From: Microbacterium hydrocarbonoxydans
Lineage (GTDB): Bacteria; Actinomycetota; Actinomycetes; Actinomycetales; Microbacteriaceae
Assembly: GCF_904831005.1 (NCBI RefSeq)
Contig: NZ_LR882982.1
Span: 1,426,001 to 1,490,000 of the forward strand
Reading direction: 5' to 3'
Length of the DNA: 64,000 bases
Made by a program: the position numbers and the translations under genes
In this document: piece after piece, positions 34,694 to 44,008 of the stretch
Numbering within the stretch: the first letter of the stretch is position 1
How the letters are laid out: each line of letters opens with the position of its first letter
Notes under the pieces: generated by a model
Seen by the model: the letters and a program-made list of their open reading frames with translations, nothing else
Told to the model about the DNA's origin: nothing
Database searches by the model: none

Positions 34694-36229
34694 ATGACCC
34701 GTACTGCGTCGATACCGACGACGGAGACGGATGCTGTCCGCGTCGGAGCCCGCGGCTGGGCGGCACTCGTCGTCCTGATGCTGCCGGTGCTCCTGGTGTC
34801 GGTGGACAACACGGTGCTGAGCTTCGCGCTGCCCGAGATCTCCATCGCACTCGCGCCCACCGGAGCGGAGCAGCTGTGGATCATCGACGTGTATCCGCTC
34901 GTTCTCGCCGGGCTGCTCGTGACCATGGGAACACTCGGAGACCGATTCGGGCGTCGCCGGATGCTGCTGATCGGTGCGACGGGCTTCGCCGCCGTATCGG
35001 CACTCGCTGCCTTCGCCCCCACGGCAGGTCTTCTCATCGCGGCCAGGGCGCTGCTCGGCTTCTTCGGCGCGATGCTGATGCCGTCCACGCTCTCCCTGCT
35101 CCGCTCCATCTTCACGAACCGCGATCAGCGACGCCTCGCCATCGCGGTCTGGGCATCCGCGTTCTCCGCAGGCTCGGCCCTCGGGCCCATCGTCGGCGGC
35201 TTCCTGCTCGAGCACTTCGACTGGGGCTCGGTCTTCCTGATCGCCGTGCCCGTGCTGATCCCGCTCCTCATCGCTGCGCCGCTGCTCGTTCCTGAGAGCC
35301 GTGACCCGCACCCCGGCCGCATCGACGTCGTCAGCATCGTGCTCTCGATGGCGGCGATGATCCCTGTGGTGTACGCGATCAAGTCGCTCGCCGTCGACGG
35401 CCCCAGCCTCGCCGCAGGAGCGTGGGCGCTGCTCGGCCTCGTGATGGGGTATCTCTTCGTGCGGCGGCAGCTCGCTGCCGAGATTCCGATGCTCGACATG
35501 CAGCTGTTCCGCCGGGGATCCTTCTCGGGGGCGATCCTCGTCAACCTGCTCAGCGTCGTGGCGCTCGTGGGCTTCCTCTACTTCGTGTCGCAGCATCTGC
35601 AGCTCGTCCTCGGCCTCTCGCCGATGGCGGCAGGCGCAGCGCTCGTCCCGGGAATGGTCGCGATGATCGTCGCCGGCCTGTCTGTCGTGCCCATCTCCCG
35701 CCGAGTGCCACCGCACGTCCTCATACCCACCGGTCTCGCGTTCTCGGTGGCCGGCTACCTCCTGGTCGCGTTCACGACGGCGGAGCACGGCGTCGCGCCG
35801 CTGATCATCGCCTTCGTGGTGCTGGGCATCGGAATCGGCGCGGCCGAGACGATCTCGAACGAGCTGATCCTCTCCAGTGCTCCGGCCGAGAAGGCAGGCG
35901 CGGCCAGCGCCGTGTCCGAGACCGCCTACGAGCTGGGTGCCGTGCTCGGCACTGCGGTGCTCGGCGGCCTGATCACCGCGTTCTACCGGGGCGCGCTGGT
36001 GATCCCCTCCGGCATCCCCGAGGAGGCCGCGCGCGCCGCATCGGAGACGCTCGCCGGCGCCTACACCGCCGCGAAGGATCTTCCCGCGCAGCTCGGCGAG
36101 GCACTGTGGGATGCGGCGTCGGCCGCCTTCGGATCGGGTGTTCTGGTGACCTCGCTCATCGGCGCAGGGTTGGTGGTCGTGGCCGCGGTGATCGCCGCCG
36201 TCACACTGCGCAAGACGCCCTCGCACTGA
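34694..36229 (+). CDS. DHA2 (EmrB/QacA-like) 14-helix MFS efflux pump
   Basis: A 511-residue MFS protein with about 14 hydrophobic segments. The N-terminal helix SVDNTVLSFALPEISIAL carries the DHA2 motif with an acidic residue, and the loop TLGDRFGRRRMLLIG is the MFS signature. It closely follows the pattern of QacA/SmvA-type proton antiporters for cationic drugs. The ATG has GAGAGGTG upstream. Regulation by the divergent TetR protein is indicated by the palindrome at 34635. Confidence 0.92.
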   Translation: MTRTASIPTTETDAVRVGARGWAALVVLMLPVLLVSVDNTVLSFALPEISIALAPTGAEQLWIIDVYPLVLAGLLVTMGTLGDRFGRRRMLLIGATGFAAVSALAAFAPTAGLLIAARALLGFFGAMLMPSTLSLLRSIFTNRDQRRLAIAVWASAFSAGSALGPIVGGFLLEHFDWGSVFLIAVPVLIPLLIAAPLLVPESRDPHPGRIDVVSIVLSMAAMIPVVYAIKSLAVDGPSLAAGAWALLGLVMGYLFVRRQLAAEIPMLDMQLFRRGSFSGAILVNLLSVVALVGFLYFVSQHLQLVLGLSPMAAGAALVPGMVAMIVAGLSVVPISRRVPPHVLIPTGLAFSVAGYLLVAFTTAEHGVAPLIIAFVVLGIGIGAAETISNELILSSAPAEKAGAASAVSETAYELGAVLGTAVLGGLITAFYRGALVIPSGIPEEAARAASETLAGAYTAAKDLPAQLGEALWDAASAAFGSGVLVTSLIGAGLVVVAAVIAAVTLRKTPSH

Positions 36230-36243
36230 CCAGTACGCTGGGA

Positions 36244-36284
36244 GGACCGGCCCGCTGGGCACGCCCCCGAGCGTCGGCCGGTCC
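36244..36284 (+). terminator. Hairpin between the DHA2 pump and leuB
   Basis: Perfect nine-base inverted repeat GGACCGGCC and GGCCGGTCC with a 23-base loop, followed by the leuB ribosome site rather than a T-run. It may end the pump transcript or be a leader structure of leuB. Confidence 0.4.
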
Positions 36285-36304
36285 ATCCCGATGCAAGGAG
36301 TGTC

Positions 36305-37348
36305 ATGTCGCGTGTCGTGAAGCTGGCCGTCATCCCCGGAGACGGAATCGGCCCAGAGGTCGTCGCCGAAGCCGAGAAGGTCCTCGATGCGGTCACCGCA
36401 TCGAGCGATGTGACGTTCGACAAGACGCGCTTCTCGCTCGGCGCAGCCCGGTTCCTCGAGACGGGCGACACACTCACCGACGATGATCTGCAGTCGATCT
36501 CCGCACACGATGCGATCCTGCTCGGAGCGGTCGGCGGCGCCCCCGGGGACCCGCGCCTCAAGGACGCGAACATCGAGCGAGGCCTGCTGCTGAAGCTTCG
36601 CTTCACACTGGATCACTACGTGAACCTGCGTCCGTCGAAGCTCTTCGCCAGTGCCTCCGGCCCCCTTGCGAACCCCGGCGCCATCGACTTCGTCGTCGTG
36701 CGCGAGGGCACCGAGGGGCCGTACGTCGGCAACGGCGGAGCGATCCGCAAGGGGACACCGCACGAGGTCGCGAACGAGACGTCCGTCAACACGGCGTTCG
36801 GCGTCGAGCGCGTCGTGCGGTACGCGTTCGATCTCGCCGAACGTCGCAGCAAGAAGATCACGCTCGTGCACAAGACGAACGTGCTGGTGCACGCCGGCGC
36901 GATCTGGCAGCGCATCGTCGATGAGGTCGCGTCCGAGCATCCCGACGTGTCCGTCGACTACCTGCACGTCGATGCGGCGACGATCTTCCTCGTCACCGAT
37001 CCCTCGCGCTTCGATGTGATCGTCACCGACAACCTGTTCGGCGACATCCTCACCGATCTCGCCGGCGCCGTCACCGGCGGCATCGGCCTCGCGGCATCGG
37101 GAAACATCAATCCTGACGGTGCCTTCCCGTCGATGTTCGAGCCGGTGCACGGTTCTGCTCCCGACATCGCAGGCCAGCAGAAGGCCGACCCCACCGCGGC
37201 GATCCTGTCGGTCGCGCTGCTGCTCGATCACCTCGGACTCGGAGCCGAGGCCGCTCGCGTGAGCGCCGCCGTCGAATCCGACATCGCGACCCGGACGGGT
37301 GCGCGCACGACTGCGCAGATCGGCTCCGCGATCGCTGCTCTGCTCTGA
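36305..37348 (+). CDS. leuB: 3-isopropylmalate dehydrogenase
   Basis: A 347-residue NAD-dependent oxidative decarboxylase, third enzyme of leucine synthesis. It begins [19 protein letters not shown] and has the family signature [19 protein letters not shown]; the substrate-binding arginines and GAVGGAPGD loop are present. The ATG has AAGGAG seven bases upstream. ilvE, acting at the last step of the same pathway, follows 62 bases downstream. leuC and leuD lie 21 kb away. Confidence 0.95.
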   Translation: MSRVVKLAVIPGDGIGPEVVAEAEKVLDAVTASSDVTFDKTRFSLGAARFLETGDTLTDDDLQSISAHDAILLGAVGGAPGDPRLKDANIERGLLLKLRFTLDHYVNLRPSKLFASASGPLANPGAIDFVVVREGTEGPYVGNGGAIRKGTPHEVANETSVNTAFGVERVVRYAFDLAERRSKKITLVHKTNVLVHAGAIWQRIVDEVASEHPDVSVDYLHVDAATIFLVTDPSRFDVIVTDNLFGDILTDLAGAVTGGIGLAASGNINPDGAFPSMFEPVHGSAPDIAGQQKADPTAAILSVALLLDHLGLGAEAARVSAAVESDIATRTGARTTAQIGSAIAALL

Positions 37349-37410
37349 CCGACAGGCGTAGGCTGAGAGGGCGCGAGGATGCGCGCGCCGCATGAGGAAT
37401 GGATGACGAG

Positions 37411-38511
37411 ATGACGACCATCGACGCCGAGACCAGCGTGGCTCCGCTGGAGTTCGCTGTGACCAAGAACCTGACCGCTGCGACGCCCGCACGGGTCGCC
37501 GAGGTGCACGAGGACCCGGGGTTCGGTGTCGTGTTCACCGACCACATGGTCGACATCTGCTGGTCTGCGAAGGGAGGGTGGCACCGTCCTCGCGTGCAGC
37601 CCTACGGGCCCATCCCGCTCGACCCGGCGGCGTCCGTGCTGCACTACGCACAGGAGATCTTCGAGGGCATCAAGGCCTATCGTCACGCCGACGGCTCGAT
37701 CCACACGTTCCGTCCCGACCGCAACGCCGCACGACTCCAGGCCAGCGCCCGTCGACTGGCCCTGCCCGAACTGCCGACCGAGTACTTCATCCAGTCGCTG
37801 CGCGAGATCATCGCGGTCGACGGGCGTTGGGTCCCCTCTGGCGCCGACCAGAGCCTGTACCTGCGTCCGTTCATGTTCGCCAAGGAGGCATTCCTCGGTG
37901 TGCGTGCGGCTCAGAAGGTCGCGTACTACGTCATCGCGAGCCCGGCCGGAGCATACTTCACAGGGGGAGTGAAGCCCGTGCGCATCTGGCTCTCGGAGGA
38001 CTACGCACGTGCCGGCAAGGGTGGCACGGGCAAGGCGAAGACCGGCGGCAACTATGCGTCGAGCCTGCTCGCCCAGAGCGAGGCCAGCGCCAAGGGCTGT
38101 GACCAGGTCGTGTTCCTCAACGAGGAACGCAACGTCGAAGAGCTCGGCGGCATGAACGTCGTGTTCGTGTTCAAGGACGGCCGCGTCGTCACGCCGGAGT
38201 CCGACAGCATCCTCGAGGGAATCACCCGCGACTCGCTGCTGCAGCTCGCCGAGGACCGCGGGTACACGGTCGAGAAGCGACCGATCTCGATCGACGAGTG
38301 GCGCGAGGGTGTCGCCTCGGGCGACATCGTCGAGGTGTTCGCCTGCGGCACCGCCGCCGTCGTGACGCCGATCGGCGCATTGGTGGGCGAGGGCTTCGAC
38401 GAACCGCAGCCGCTCGGCGAACTCGCCCTGTCGCTGCGCGAAGAGCTCACCGACATCCAGTACGGACGACGCGACGACAGGCACGGCTGGCTCCTGCGCC
38501 TCGACGCCTGA
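37411..38511 (+). CDS. ilvE: Branched-chain amino acid aminotransferase
   Basis: A 366-residue class IV PLP aminotransferase that makes leucine, isoleucine and valine from their 2-keto acids. Signs are AQEIFEGIKAYRHADGS, LYLRPFMFA, and the lysine region KAKTGGNYASSLLAQ. The ATG at 37411 matches the usual start MTTID and has AGGA about 12 bases upstream; an in-frame ATG at 37399 is possible. It probably shares a transcript with leuB and ends at the terminator at 38526. Confidence 0.94.
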   Translation: MTTIDAETSVAPLEFAVTKNLTAATPARVAEVHEDPGFGVVFTDHMVDICWSAKGGWHRPRVQPYGPIPLDPAASVLHYAQEIFEGIKAYRHADGSIHTFRPDRNAARLQASARRLALPELPTEYFIQSLREIIAVDGRWVPSGADQSLYLRPFMFAKEAFLGVRAAQKVAYYVIASPAGAYFTGGVKPVRIWLSEDYARAGKGGTGKAKTGGNYASSLLAQSEASAKGCDQVVFLNEERNVEELGGMNVVFVFKDGRVVTPESDSILEGITRDSLLQLAEDRGYTVEKRPISIDEWREGVASGDIVEVFACGTAAVVTPIGALVGEGFDEPQPLGELALSLREELTDIQYGRRDDRHGWLLRLDA

Positions 38512-38525
38512 GCGTCAGCGTTCTC

Positions 38526-38560
38526 GAGACCCCGTTGTGCTCCCGCGCAGCGGGGTCTCT
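38526..38560 (+). terminator. Terminator after ilvE
   Basis: Hairpin with arms GAGACCCCG and CGGGGTCTC followed by TTC. Confidence 0.75.
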
Positions 38561-38589
38561 TCGTGCAGTGCGCTGGCTAGGCTGGTGGC

Positions 38590-39366
38590 ATGAAGATCGC
38601 CCGATTCAGCCATGACGACGCCATCCTCTTCGGGATCGTCGATGACACCGACCTCGTCGTCCTCTCGGGCGATCCGCTCTTCGCGGGGTATGAGCCCACG
38701 GGCGACCGGGTGCCGATCGCCGACGCGGTGATCCTGGCGCCGGTGATCCCTCGGTCGAAGATCGTCTGCGTCGGCAAGAACTATCACGATCACGCCGCCG
38801 AGATGGGGGGAGTGGCTCCCGAGGAGCCGCTGCTGTTCCTCAAGCCCAACACCGCCGTCATCGGCCCGGGCGACGCGATCGTGCGTCCGTCCATCTCGGA
38901 GCAGACCGAGTACGAGGGCGAACTCGCCGTCGTGATCGGGAGGGTGGCGAAGAACGTGAAGGCCGCAGATGCCCTCGATCATGTGCTCGGCTACACGATC
39001 GCCAACGATGTGACCGCGCGTGACCTGCAGCGCAGAGACGGCCAGTGGGCCCGGGCGAAGGGGTTCGACACCTTCTGCCCTCTGGGCCCGACCATCAGCA
39101 CGGACTTCGACTCCTCGGTCGCGACGATCGAGACCCGTGTGAACGGCGAGGTGCGGCAGAAGGCCCCGCTGACCGACATGATCCACTCGGTCGAGGCGAT
39201 CATCGAGCACGCCTCGGCGGCTTTCACGCTGCTGCCCGGCGATGTCATCCTGACAGGCACACCGGCGGGCGTCGGCGAGTTCGTCGCCGGAGACACGGTC
39301 GAGGTCGAGATCACCGGTCTGGGCATTCTGCGCAACACCGTGCGCGACGCCGTGCGCGCGTCATGA
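38590..39366 (+). CDS. Fumarylacetoacetate hydrolase family protein
   Basis: A 258-residue member of the FAH fold, Mg-dependent C-C or C-O bond enzymes acting on acylpyruvates, 2-hydroxyhepta-2,4-dienedioates or oxaloacetate. Recognisable are VGKNYHDHAAEMG, the metal ligands in EYEGELAVVIGR, GYTIANDVTARDLQ and LTGTPAGVG. Its stop overlaps the start of an MFS gene (ATGA), suggesting a shared substrate, but which is not clear. Generic acylpyruvase/oxaloacetate decarboxylase housekeeping activity is the main alternative to a catabolic role. Confidence 0.87.
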   Translation: MKIARFSHDDAILFGIVDDTDLVVLSGDPLFAGYEPTGDRVPIADAVILAPVIPRSKIVCVGKNYHDHAAEMGGVAPEEPLLFLKPNTAVIGPGDAIVRPSISEQTEYEGELAVVIGRVAKNVKAADALDHVLGYTIANDVTARDLQRRDGQWARAKGFDTFCPLGPTISTDFDSSVATIETRVNGEVRQKAPLTDMIHSVEAIIEHASAAFTLLPGDVILTGTPAGVGEFVAGDTVEVEITGLGILRNTVRDAVRAS

Positions 39367-40619
39367 CCGTCGTCGCCCTCACGGCGGCTCAGCAGGCGGC
39401 CGTGCAGCGGCGAACCGTGCTGGTTCTCTCCACGGGTCAGGTGCTGGGCGGCATCGCCTTCGGGGCGACCGTGTCGCTCGGTGCTCTGCTCGCGGCAGAT
39501 CTGTCGGGCAGCGACGCGCTCTCGGGGCTGGCGACGGCCTCGGTCACGCTCGGCGCTGCGCTGTGCGCGATACCGCTGGCACGCCTCGCTGCGCGGCTCG
39601 GCCGACGCCGCGCACTCACACTCGGCAACCTGTTCGCGCTCGTCGGCATCGCCGTCGTGATCCTCGCGGCATCTCTGCGGGTGTTCCCTCTGCTCCTGGT
39701 CGGGATCCTGATGATCGGCGCGGGGAACGCGGGCAACCTGCAGTCCCGGTTCGCCGCCACCGATCTCGCGGCACCGCAGCATCGCGGTCGCGATCTCTCG
39801 ATCGTCGTGTGGGCGACGACGATCGGAGGCGTCGCGGGCCCGTTGCTGCTGGGTCCCGGTGAGATCGTCGGTGCGGCCATCGGAATGCCGCCGCAGACCG
39901 GGTCCTACGTCTTCTCCTTCGTCGCCCAGTGCGCGGCTCTCGTGCTCTATCTGGTCGCACTGCGCCCTGATCCGCTGCTCGCGGCGCAAGGGCTCGCCAG
40001 AGCGGCCGCCGCCGCGACCGGCCAGGTGTTCGCGGATCGTCCCGTCGTCGCCCGGTATGCCATCTTCGCTGTGGCCGGATCCCACGTGGTGATGGCGTCA
40101 GTCATGGCCATGACTCCCGTGCACCTCGCCCATATGGCGCACGGGGACCATGGAATGGCCGCCACGCCCGCCGACGTCTCGGCACTCGTGGGAATCACGA
40201 TCGCGCTGCACGTCGGTGGCATGTACGCGCTGTCTCCGCTGTTCGGAATCCTCGCGGACCGCTGGGGTCGATTGCGCGTCGTGCTGCTCGGGCAGCTGCT
40301 GTTGGGGGGCGCACTCGCTTTCGCCGTGTTCGTCAACGATCAGGAGTGGGGCGTGATGGTGGCGCTCATCCTGCTCGGCCTGGGCTGGAGTGCGGCGACA
40401 GTCGCAGGGGCGGCTCTGCTGACCGAGTCGAGTGCTCCCGATCTCCGCACCCGTCGACAGGGGCGCAGCGACTCGCTGATGAGCCTGTCGGCCGCCGCGG
40501 GTGCCGTGCTGGCCGGCGTGATCCTGTCGAACTTCCAGTACGCCGGACTCGGGATCGCCGCGTCGGTCCTGGTGATCGCGATCGTGGCGCTCTCGCCTCT
40601 CGGAGTGGCGAAGAGGTGA
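39363..40619 (+). CDS. MFS transporter coupled to the FAH-family enzyme
   Basis: A 418-residue MFS protein with about 12 hydrophobic segments; loop motif RLAARLGRRRALTLGN and a second-half copy ILADRWGRLRVVLLG. A histidine- and methionine-rich patch (HLAHMAHGDHGM) lies in a loop near residue 260, which could bind metal; that is only a suggestion. The ATG overlaps the stop of the FAH gene by four bases. It converges with the flavoprotein gene at 40686. Confidence 0.85.
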   Translation: MTVVALTAAQQAAVQRRTVLVLSTGQVLGGIAFGATVSLGALLAADLSGSDALSGLATASVTLGAALCAIPLARLAARLGRRRALTLGNLFALVGIAVVILAASLRVFPLLLVGILMIGAGNAGNLQSRFAATDLAAPQHRGRDLSIVVWATTIGGVAGPLLLGPGEIVGAAIGMPPQTGSYVFSFVAQCAALVLYLVALRPDPLLAAQGLARAAAAATGQVFADRPVVARYAIFAVAGSHVVMASVMAMTPVHLAHMAHGDHGMAATPADVSALVGITIALHVGGMYALSPLFGILADRWGRLRVVLLGQLLLGGALAFAVFVNDQEWGVMVALILLGLGWSAATVAGAALLTESSAPDLRTRRQGRSDSLMSLSAAAGAVLAGVILSNFQYAGLGIAASVLVIAIVALSPLGVAKR

Positions 40620-40628
40620 GGTCACCGA

Positions 40629-40670
40629 GGGTGTCGGGTCGACGCGTCCGTCGCGGTCGACGCGACACCC
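40629..40670. terminator. Bidirectional hairpin between convergent genes
   Basis: A 15-base inverted repeat (GGGTGTCGGGTCGAC with GTCGACGCGACACCC, one mismatch) and a 12-base loop, placed exactly between the MFS and flavoprotein genes. No T-run. Confidence 0.65.
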
Positions 40671-40685
40671 ACGGCTGGCAGTCGA

Positions 40686-41930
40686 TCAGGTGTACCAGGT
40701 CGGCTCCGGCACGTCGTTGAGCAGTACGTACGCCCCCACTTCGCGCTTCTTGTAGGGGATCGGATCGTGCAGGCTATGTGTTCTCAGATTGCGCCAGAAG
40801 ATGTCGAGGCCCACAGAGCTCGCTGATGCGCGGGCACCCGTGAGCTCGAACACCGTGGTGGCGATCTGCAGGCCGTCGTCGACGATCCGCAGTTTGCCCG
40901 CAGCGATCCGCACGGCGATCTCTCCTCGTCTGCGCGCGGACAGCTCTTCTCGGGGCGCATGCAGTACGGCGCTGATCTCTGCGCCGGCGGCGTCGAGCAG
41001 GGCCTCATCGGCCCACAGCTTCGACGCCAGCTCGCCGTAGCCCTCGAGCACGTACCACTCGTCCGTGGCCCGCTCCTTGTCATCGCCGCCGTAGGGCCAG
41101 GCCCGGGTCGTGGTCCGCGTGTAGGCGGATGCCGTCTCCAGAGCTCCCTGAGCGATGCCGAGGTAGAAGTTGGCGAACACGAGCTGGATGGTCGGAACGT
41201 TCAGCGTGTTGTAGACCAGGGGAGTGAACTCCCGGTCGACGAATCCGGCGGCCGATGCCCAGGGCACGCGCACGTCGCGGATCTCGACGGATCCGGACTC
41301 GGTGAGGCGCTGGCCGAGACTGTCCCAGTCGTCTCCGAAGACGATGCCCTCCTGCGCGGTGGGGACGATCGCGAAGATGTGGGTGTCTGTGCCCTCGAGG
41401 ACTCCTTCGAGCACGGTGAGGTCTGAGATCTGGCCACCCGTCGAGAACGATTTGCGGCCGGAGAAGACGAGGTCGTCACCGTCTTCCCTGATCGTCAGAT
41501 CGGAGTCGCGCGGGTTGACGGCGCCTCCGAACAGCAAGTCGTTCGACGTGTAGAGCTCTTCGACGGCGGTGATCTGGTCGTCAGTCGCGACGAGTCGGGC
41601 CGCCCACGCCCAGAGGTAGTGGTACCCGAGCACCTGCCCGATGGATCCGTCGCCGCGGGCGACGGTGCGGATGACCTTGTATGCGGTCTCCCATGTCTCT
41701 CCGCCGCCCCCGTGGGCGGTCGGGCCGAGCAGCGTGACCAACCCCGAGTCCTTGAGCAGCTGCACCTCGGCATGGGGCGTCGCGTTGGCGCGGTCACGCT
41801 CGACGGCGTCGACGGCGAGGATGTCGGCGACCTGCTGGGCTCTGTCGAGCCACTCGGCGCTGGTCTGAGGACGGTCGGCGCCGAGCCATCGATCGTCGAG
41901 TCCTGTCGCGGTCGTATCCGTGAGTGTCAT
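40686..41930 (-). CDS. Acyl-CoA dehydrogenase-like flavoprotein monooxygenase (DszC/SfnB type)
   Basis: A 414-residue flavoprotein of the acyl-CoA dehydrogenase fold. Features are GHYHYLWAW-like substrate helix (VLGYHYLWAWAARL), the SFSTGGQISD flavin-binding strand, and the C-terminal HDPIPYKKREVGAYVLLNDVP typical of the DszC/SfnB branch rather than true acyl-CoA dehydrogenases. The catalytic glutamate of acyl-CoA dehydrogenases is not obvious. DszC-type enzymes oxygenate organosulfur compounds with reduced FMN, so a sulfur- or sulfone-scavenging role is inferred. A flavin reductase is not adjacent. It is divergent from gltX. Confidence 0.78.
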   Translation of the reverse strand: MTLTDTTATGLDDRWLGADRPQTSAEWLDRAQQVADILAVDAVERDRANATPHAEVQLLKDSGLVTLLGPTAHGGGGETWETAYKVIRTVARGDGSIGQVLGYHYLWAWAARLVATDDQITAVEELYTSNDLLFGGAVNPRDSDLTIREDGDDLVFSGRKSFSTGGQISDLTVLEGVLEGTDTHIFAIVPTAQEGIVFGDDWDSLGQRLTESGSVEIRDVRVPWASAAGFVDREFTPLVYNTLNVPTIQLVFANFYLGIAQGALETASAYTRTTTRAWPYGGDDKERATDEWYVLEGYGELASKLWADEALLDAAGAEISAVLHAPREELSARRRGEIAVRIAAGKLRIVDDGLQIATTVFELTGARASASSVGLDIFWRNLRTHSLHDPIPYKKREVGAYVLLNDVPEPTWYT

Positions 41931-42012
41931 GTTCGTGCCTTCCGTTCGTGCGAGTCCGTCGGTGTGAGGATTGCCGCAACGATAGGAGCTGGTCGGCGTG
42001 GCGCCCTCTGTT

Positions 42013-42046
42013 GTTACCCGGGGTGAGCATCCGTTACCCGCTGTGA
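42013..42046. promoter_or_regulatory. Two direct repeats before the flavoprotein gene
   Basis: GTTACCCGGGGTGA and GTTACCCGCTGTGA recur with a 20-base period (about two helical turns) in the divergent gap between the flavoprotein gene and gltX. Tandem half sites on one DNA face suggest an activator or repressor site; the protein is unknown. Confidence 0.4.
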
Positions 42047-42121
42047 CCGCACCGCGACGCGCAGCGACGTCGACACGGTGCCGATGGGGCGCGAGCGTGG
42101 CACAACTAGAATCGAAGGGCT

Positions 42122-43627
42122 ATGGCTACTCCTCACCCCCTCACCACGACCGCCAGCGGTGCCGACGTCCGCGTCCGCTTCTGCCCGTCGCCCACCGGTC
42201 TTCCGCATGTCGGCATGGTCCGCACCGCGCTCTTCAACTGGGCCTATGCCCGCCATACGGGAGGGAAGATGGTGTTCCGTATCGAGGACACCGATGCCGC
42301 CCGCGACAGCGAGGAGAGCTTCCGTCAGCTGGTCGACGCACTCACCTGGCTCAAGATCGACTGGGATGAGGGGGTCGAGGTCGGTGGCCCGCACGCTCCG
42401 TATCGGCAGTCGGAGCGCCACGAGATCTATCGCGGCGTGATCGACACGCTTCTCGCCTCCGGGGCTCTGTACGAGAGCTACTCGACCGCGGAGGAGATCG
42501 ATGCCCGCAACGAGGCCGCCGGGCGCGCGAAGCAGCTCGGATACGACAACTTCGACCGGGATCTCACCGACGAGCAGAAGGCGGCGTTCCGCGCGGAGGG
42601 CCGTCAGCCCGCCCTGCGCCTCCGGGCGCCCGACGAGGATCTCACGTACGTCGATCTCATCCGCGGAGAGGTGACCTTCCCCGCCGGATCCTTCCCCGAC
42701 TTCGTCGTCGTGCGTCCCAATGGGATCCCGCTGTACACCTTCGTGAACCCGGTCGACGATGCGCTGATGGGAATCACGCACGTGCTGCGCGGCGAGGACC
42801 TGATGCCGTCGACCGCGCGTCAGCTCGCTCTGTACGCGGCGTTGATCGATGCCGGGGTCACGGACTTCGTTCCCCGCTTCGCGCACATGCCGCTCGTGCT
42901 CGGCGAGACCGGCAACAAGAAGCTCTCGAAGCGCGACCCGCAGGCAGACCTGTTCCTGCACCGCGATCGTGGGTTCATCCACGAAGGCCTGTTGAACTAC
43001 CTCGCGCTCCTCGGGTGGTCGATCGGCCCCGATCGAGACGTGTTCTCGCTCGACGAGTTCACCGAGGCGTTCGACATCGTGAACGTGAACCCGAACCCGG
43101 CACGATTCGACCAGAAGAAGGCCGAGTCGATCAACGGCGACCACATCCGCAAGCTCGGCGAGAAGGACTTCGCCGAACGCACGGTGCCGTATCTCGCCGC
43201 GGCAGGTCTGTTCCAGGAGCCTACGCACGAACAGCTCGTGATGGCCTTCCGCGTGGCGCCGCTCGTGCAGGAGCGCGTGCAGTTGTTGGGGGAGGTGCCC
43301 GCAATGGTGGGGTTCCTCTTCACCGACGACATCTCGTACGACGCCGACGCGCTCAAGGGTCTGCCGGCGAACGCCGCCGAGGTGCTCGACGCGTGTGTCG
43401 CTGCTCTCGAGCCGGTGTCGGAGTTCACGCCTGAGAAGATCCAGGATGCTCTCTCCGCTGCTCTGGTCGACACGCTCGAGCTGAAGCCGCGTGTCGCCTT
43501 CGGACCGCCACGTGTGGCGATCACCGGACGTCGCATCTCTCCGCCGCTGTTCGAGTCGATGGAACTGCTCGGCAAGGACGAGTCGTTGCGGCGACTTCGT
43601 GCACTGTCAGAGGTCCTCGCGAACTGA
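42122..43627 (+). CDS. gltX: Glutamyl-tRNA synthetase
   Basis: A 501-residue class I aminoacyl-tRNA synthetase. The HIGH-type motif is [18 protein letters not shown] at about residue 22, and the KMSKS-type motif is KKLSKRD at 266-272. The C-terminal anticodon-binding domain is complete. In most actinobacteria a single GluRS charges tRNA-Glu and tRNA-Gln, the latter being amidated by GatCAB; tRNA-Gln is encoded just downstream, although no functional link is implied by that alone. A good terminator follows. Confidence 0.96.
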   Translation: MATPHPLTTTASGADVRVRFCPSPTGLPHVGMVRTALFNWAYARHTGGKMVFRIEDTDAARDSEESFRQLVDALTWLKIDWDEGVEVGGPHAPYRQSERHEIYRGVIDTLLASGALYESYSTAEEIDARNEAAGRAKQLGYDNFDRDLTDEQKAAFRAEGRQPALRLRAPDEDLTYVDLIRGEVTFPAGSFPDFVVVRPNGIPLYTFVNPVDDALMGITHVLRGEDLMPSTARQLALYAALIDAGVTDFVPRFAHMPLVLGETGNKKLSKRDPQADLFLHRDRGFIHEGLLNYLALLGWSIGPDRDVFSLDEFTEAFDIVNVNPNPARFDQKKAESINGDHIRKLGEKDFAERTVPYLAAAGLFQEPTHEQLVMAFRVAPLVQERVQLLGEVPAMVGFLFTDDISYDADALKGLPANAAEVLDACVAALEPVSEFTPEKIQDALSAALVDTLELKPRVAFGPPRVAITGRRISPPLFESMELLGKDESLRRLRALSEVLAN

Positions 43628-43637
43628 GTCGTCAGAG

Positions 43638-43672
43638 AGAGGGAGGGCATCCGGTGGGTGCCCTCCCTCTTT
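43638..43672 (+). terminator. Terminator after gltX
   Basis: Twelve-base perfect stem AGAGGGAGGGCA/TGCCCTCCCTCT with a nine-base loop followed by TTTC. Confidence 0.85.
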
Positions 43673-43805
43673 CTGTCGGGTGGTGCCGACGCCGTGGTCG
43701 CGAGCCTTCCAGTGGGCGACGCGCCCGGACGGCGACGGGCGTTTTGGCAATACGGTCAAGGCTCGGGTAAGCTTGACTCTCGGTGCGAGGCTCCGGTTTC
43801 GCCCT

Positions 43806-43877
43806 TGGGGTATGGTGTAATTGGCAACACGGCGGTTTCTGGTTCCGTTGTTCTTGGTTCGAGTCCAGGTACCCCAG
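43806..43877 (+). tRNA. tRNA-Gln (anticodon CTG)
   Basis: Acceptor stem TGGGGTA/TACCCCA, D-arm with GGTGTAATTGGCAACAC, anticodon loop TTCTGGT with CTG, T-arm TTGGTTCGAGTCCAG, discriminator G. 72 bases; CCA is not encoded. Confidence 0.94.
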
Positions 43878-43884
43878 CAAGATG

Positions 43885-43911
43885 AAGCCCGCGGATTTCC
43901 GCGGGCTTTCT
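43885..43911 (+). terminator. Terminator of tRNA-Gln
   Basis: Ten-base perfect stem AAGCCCGCGG/CCGCGGGCTT with an ATTT loop and a short T-run. Confidence 0.85.
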
Positions 43912-44008
43912 TGCGTTCCGGAGGTCTCCATGCACGATCGGAGGTCCGCCATGCCGCGATTCCTCGATCAGCGAGGTATCGGAGACTGCGATGAAGGAGT
44001 CGAGTGAG

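Noticed and set aside
33875..37492. Very long (1205-codon) open frame on the minus strand
   Set aside because: It is antisense to serA end, the TetR region, the DHA2 pump and leuB. Composition is Arg/Asp/His-rich, as expected from reading high-GC genes backward, and it has no domain signatures.
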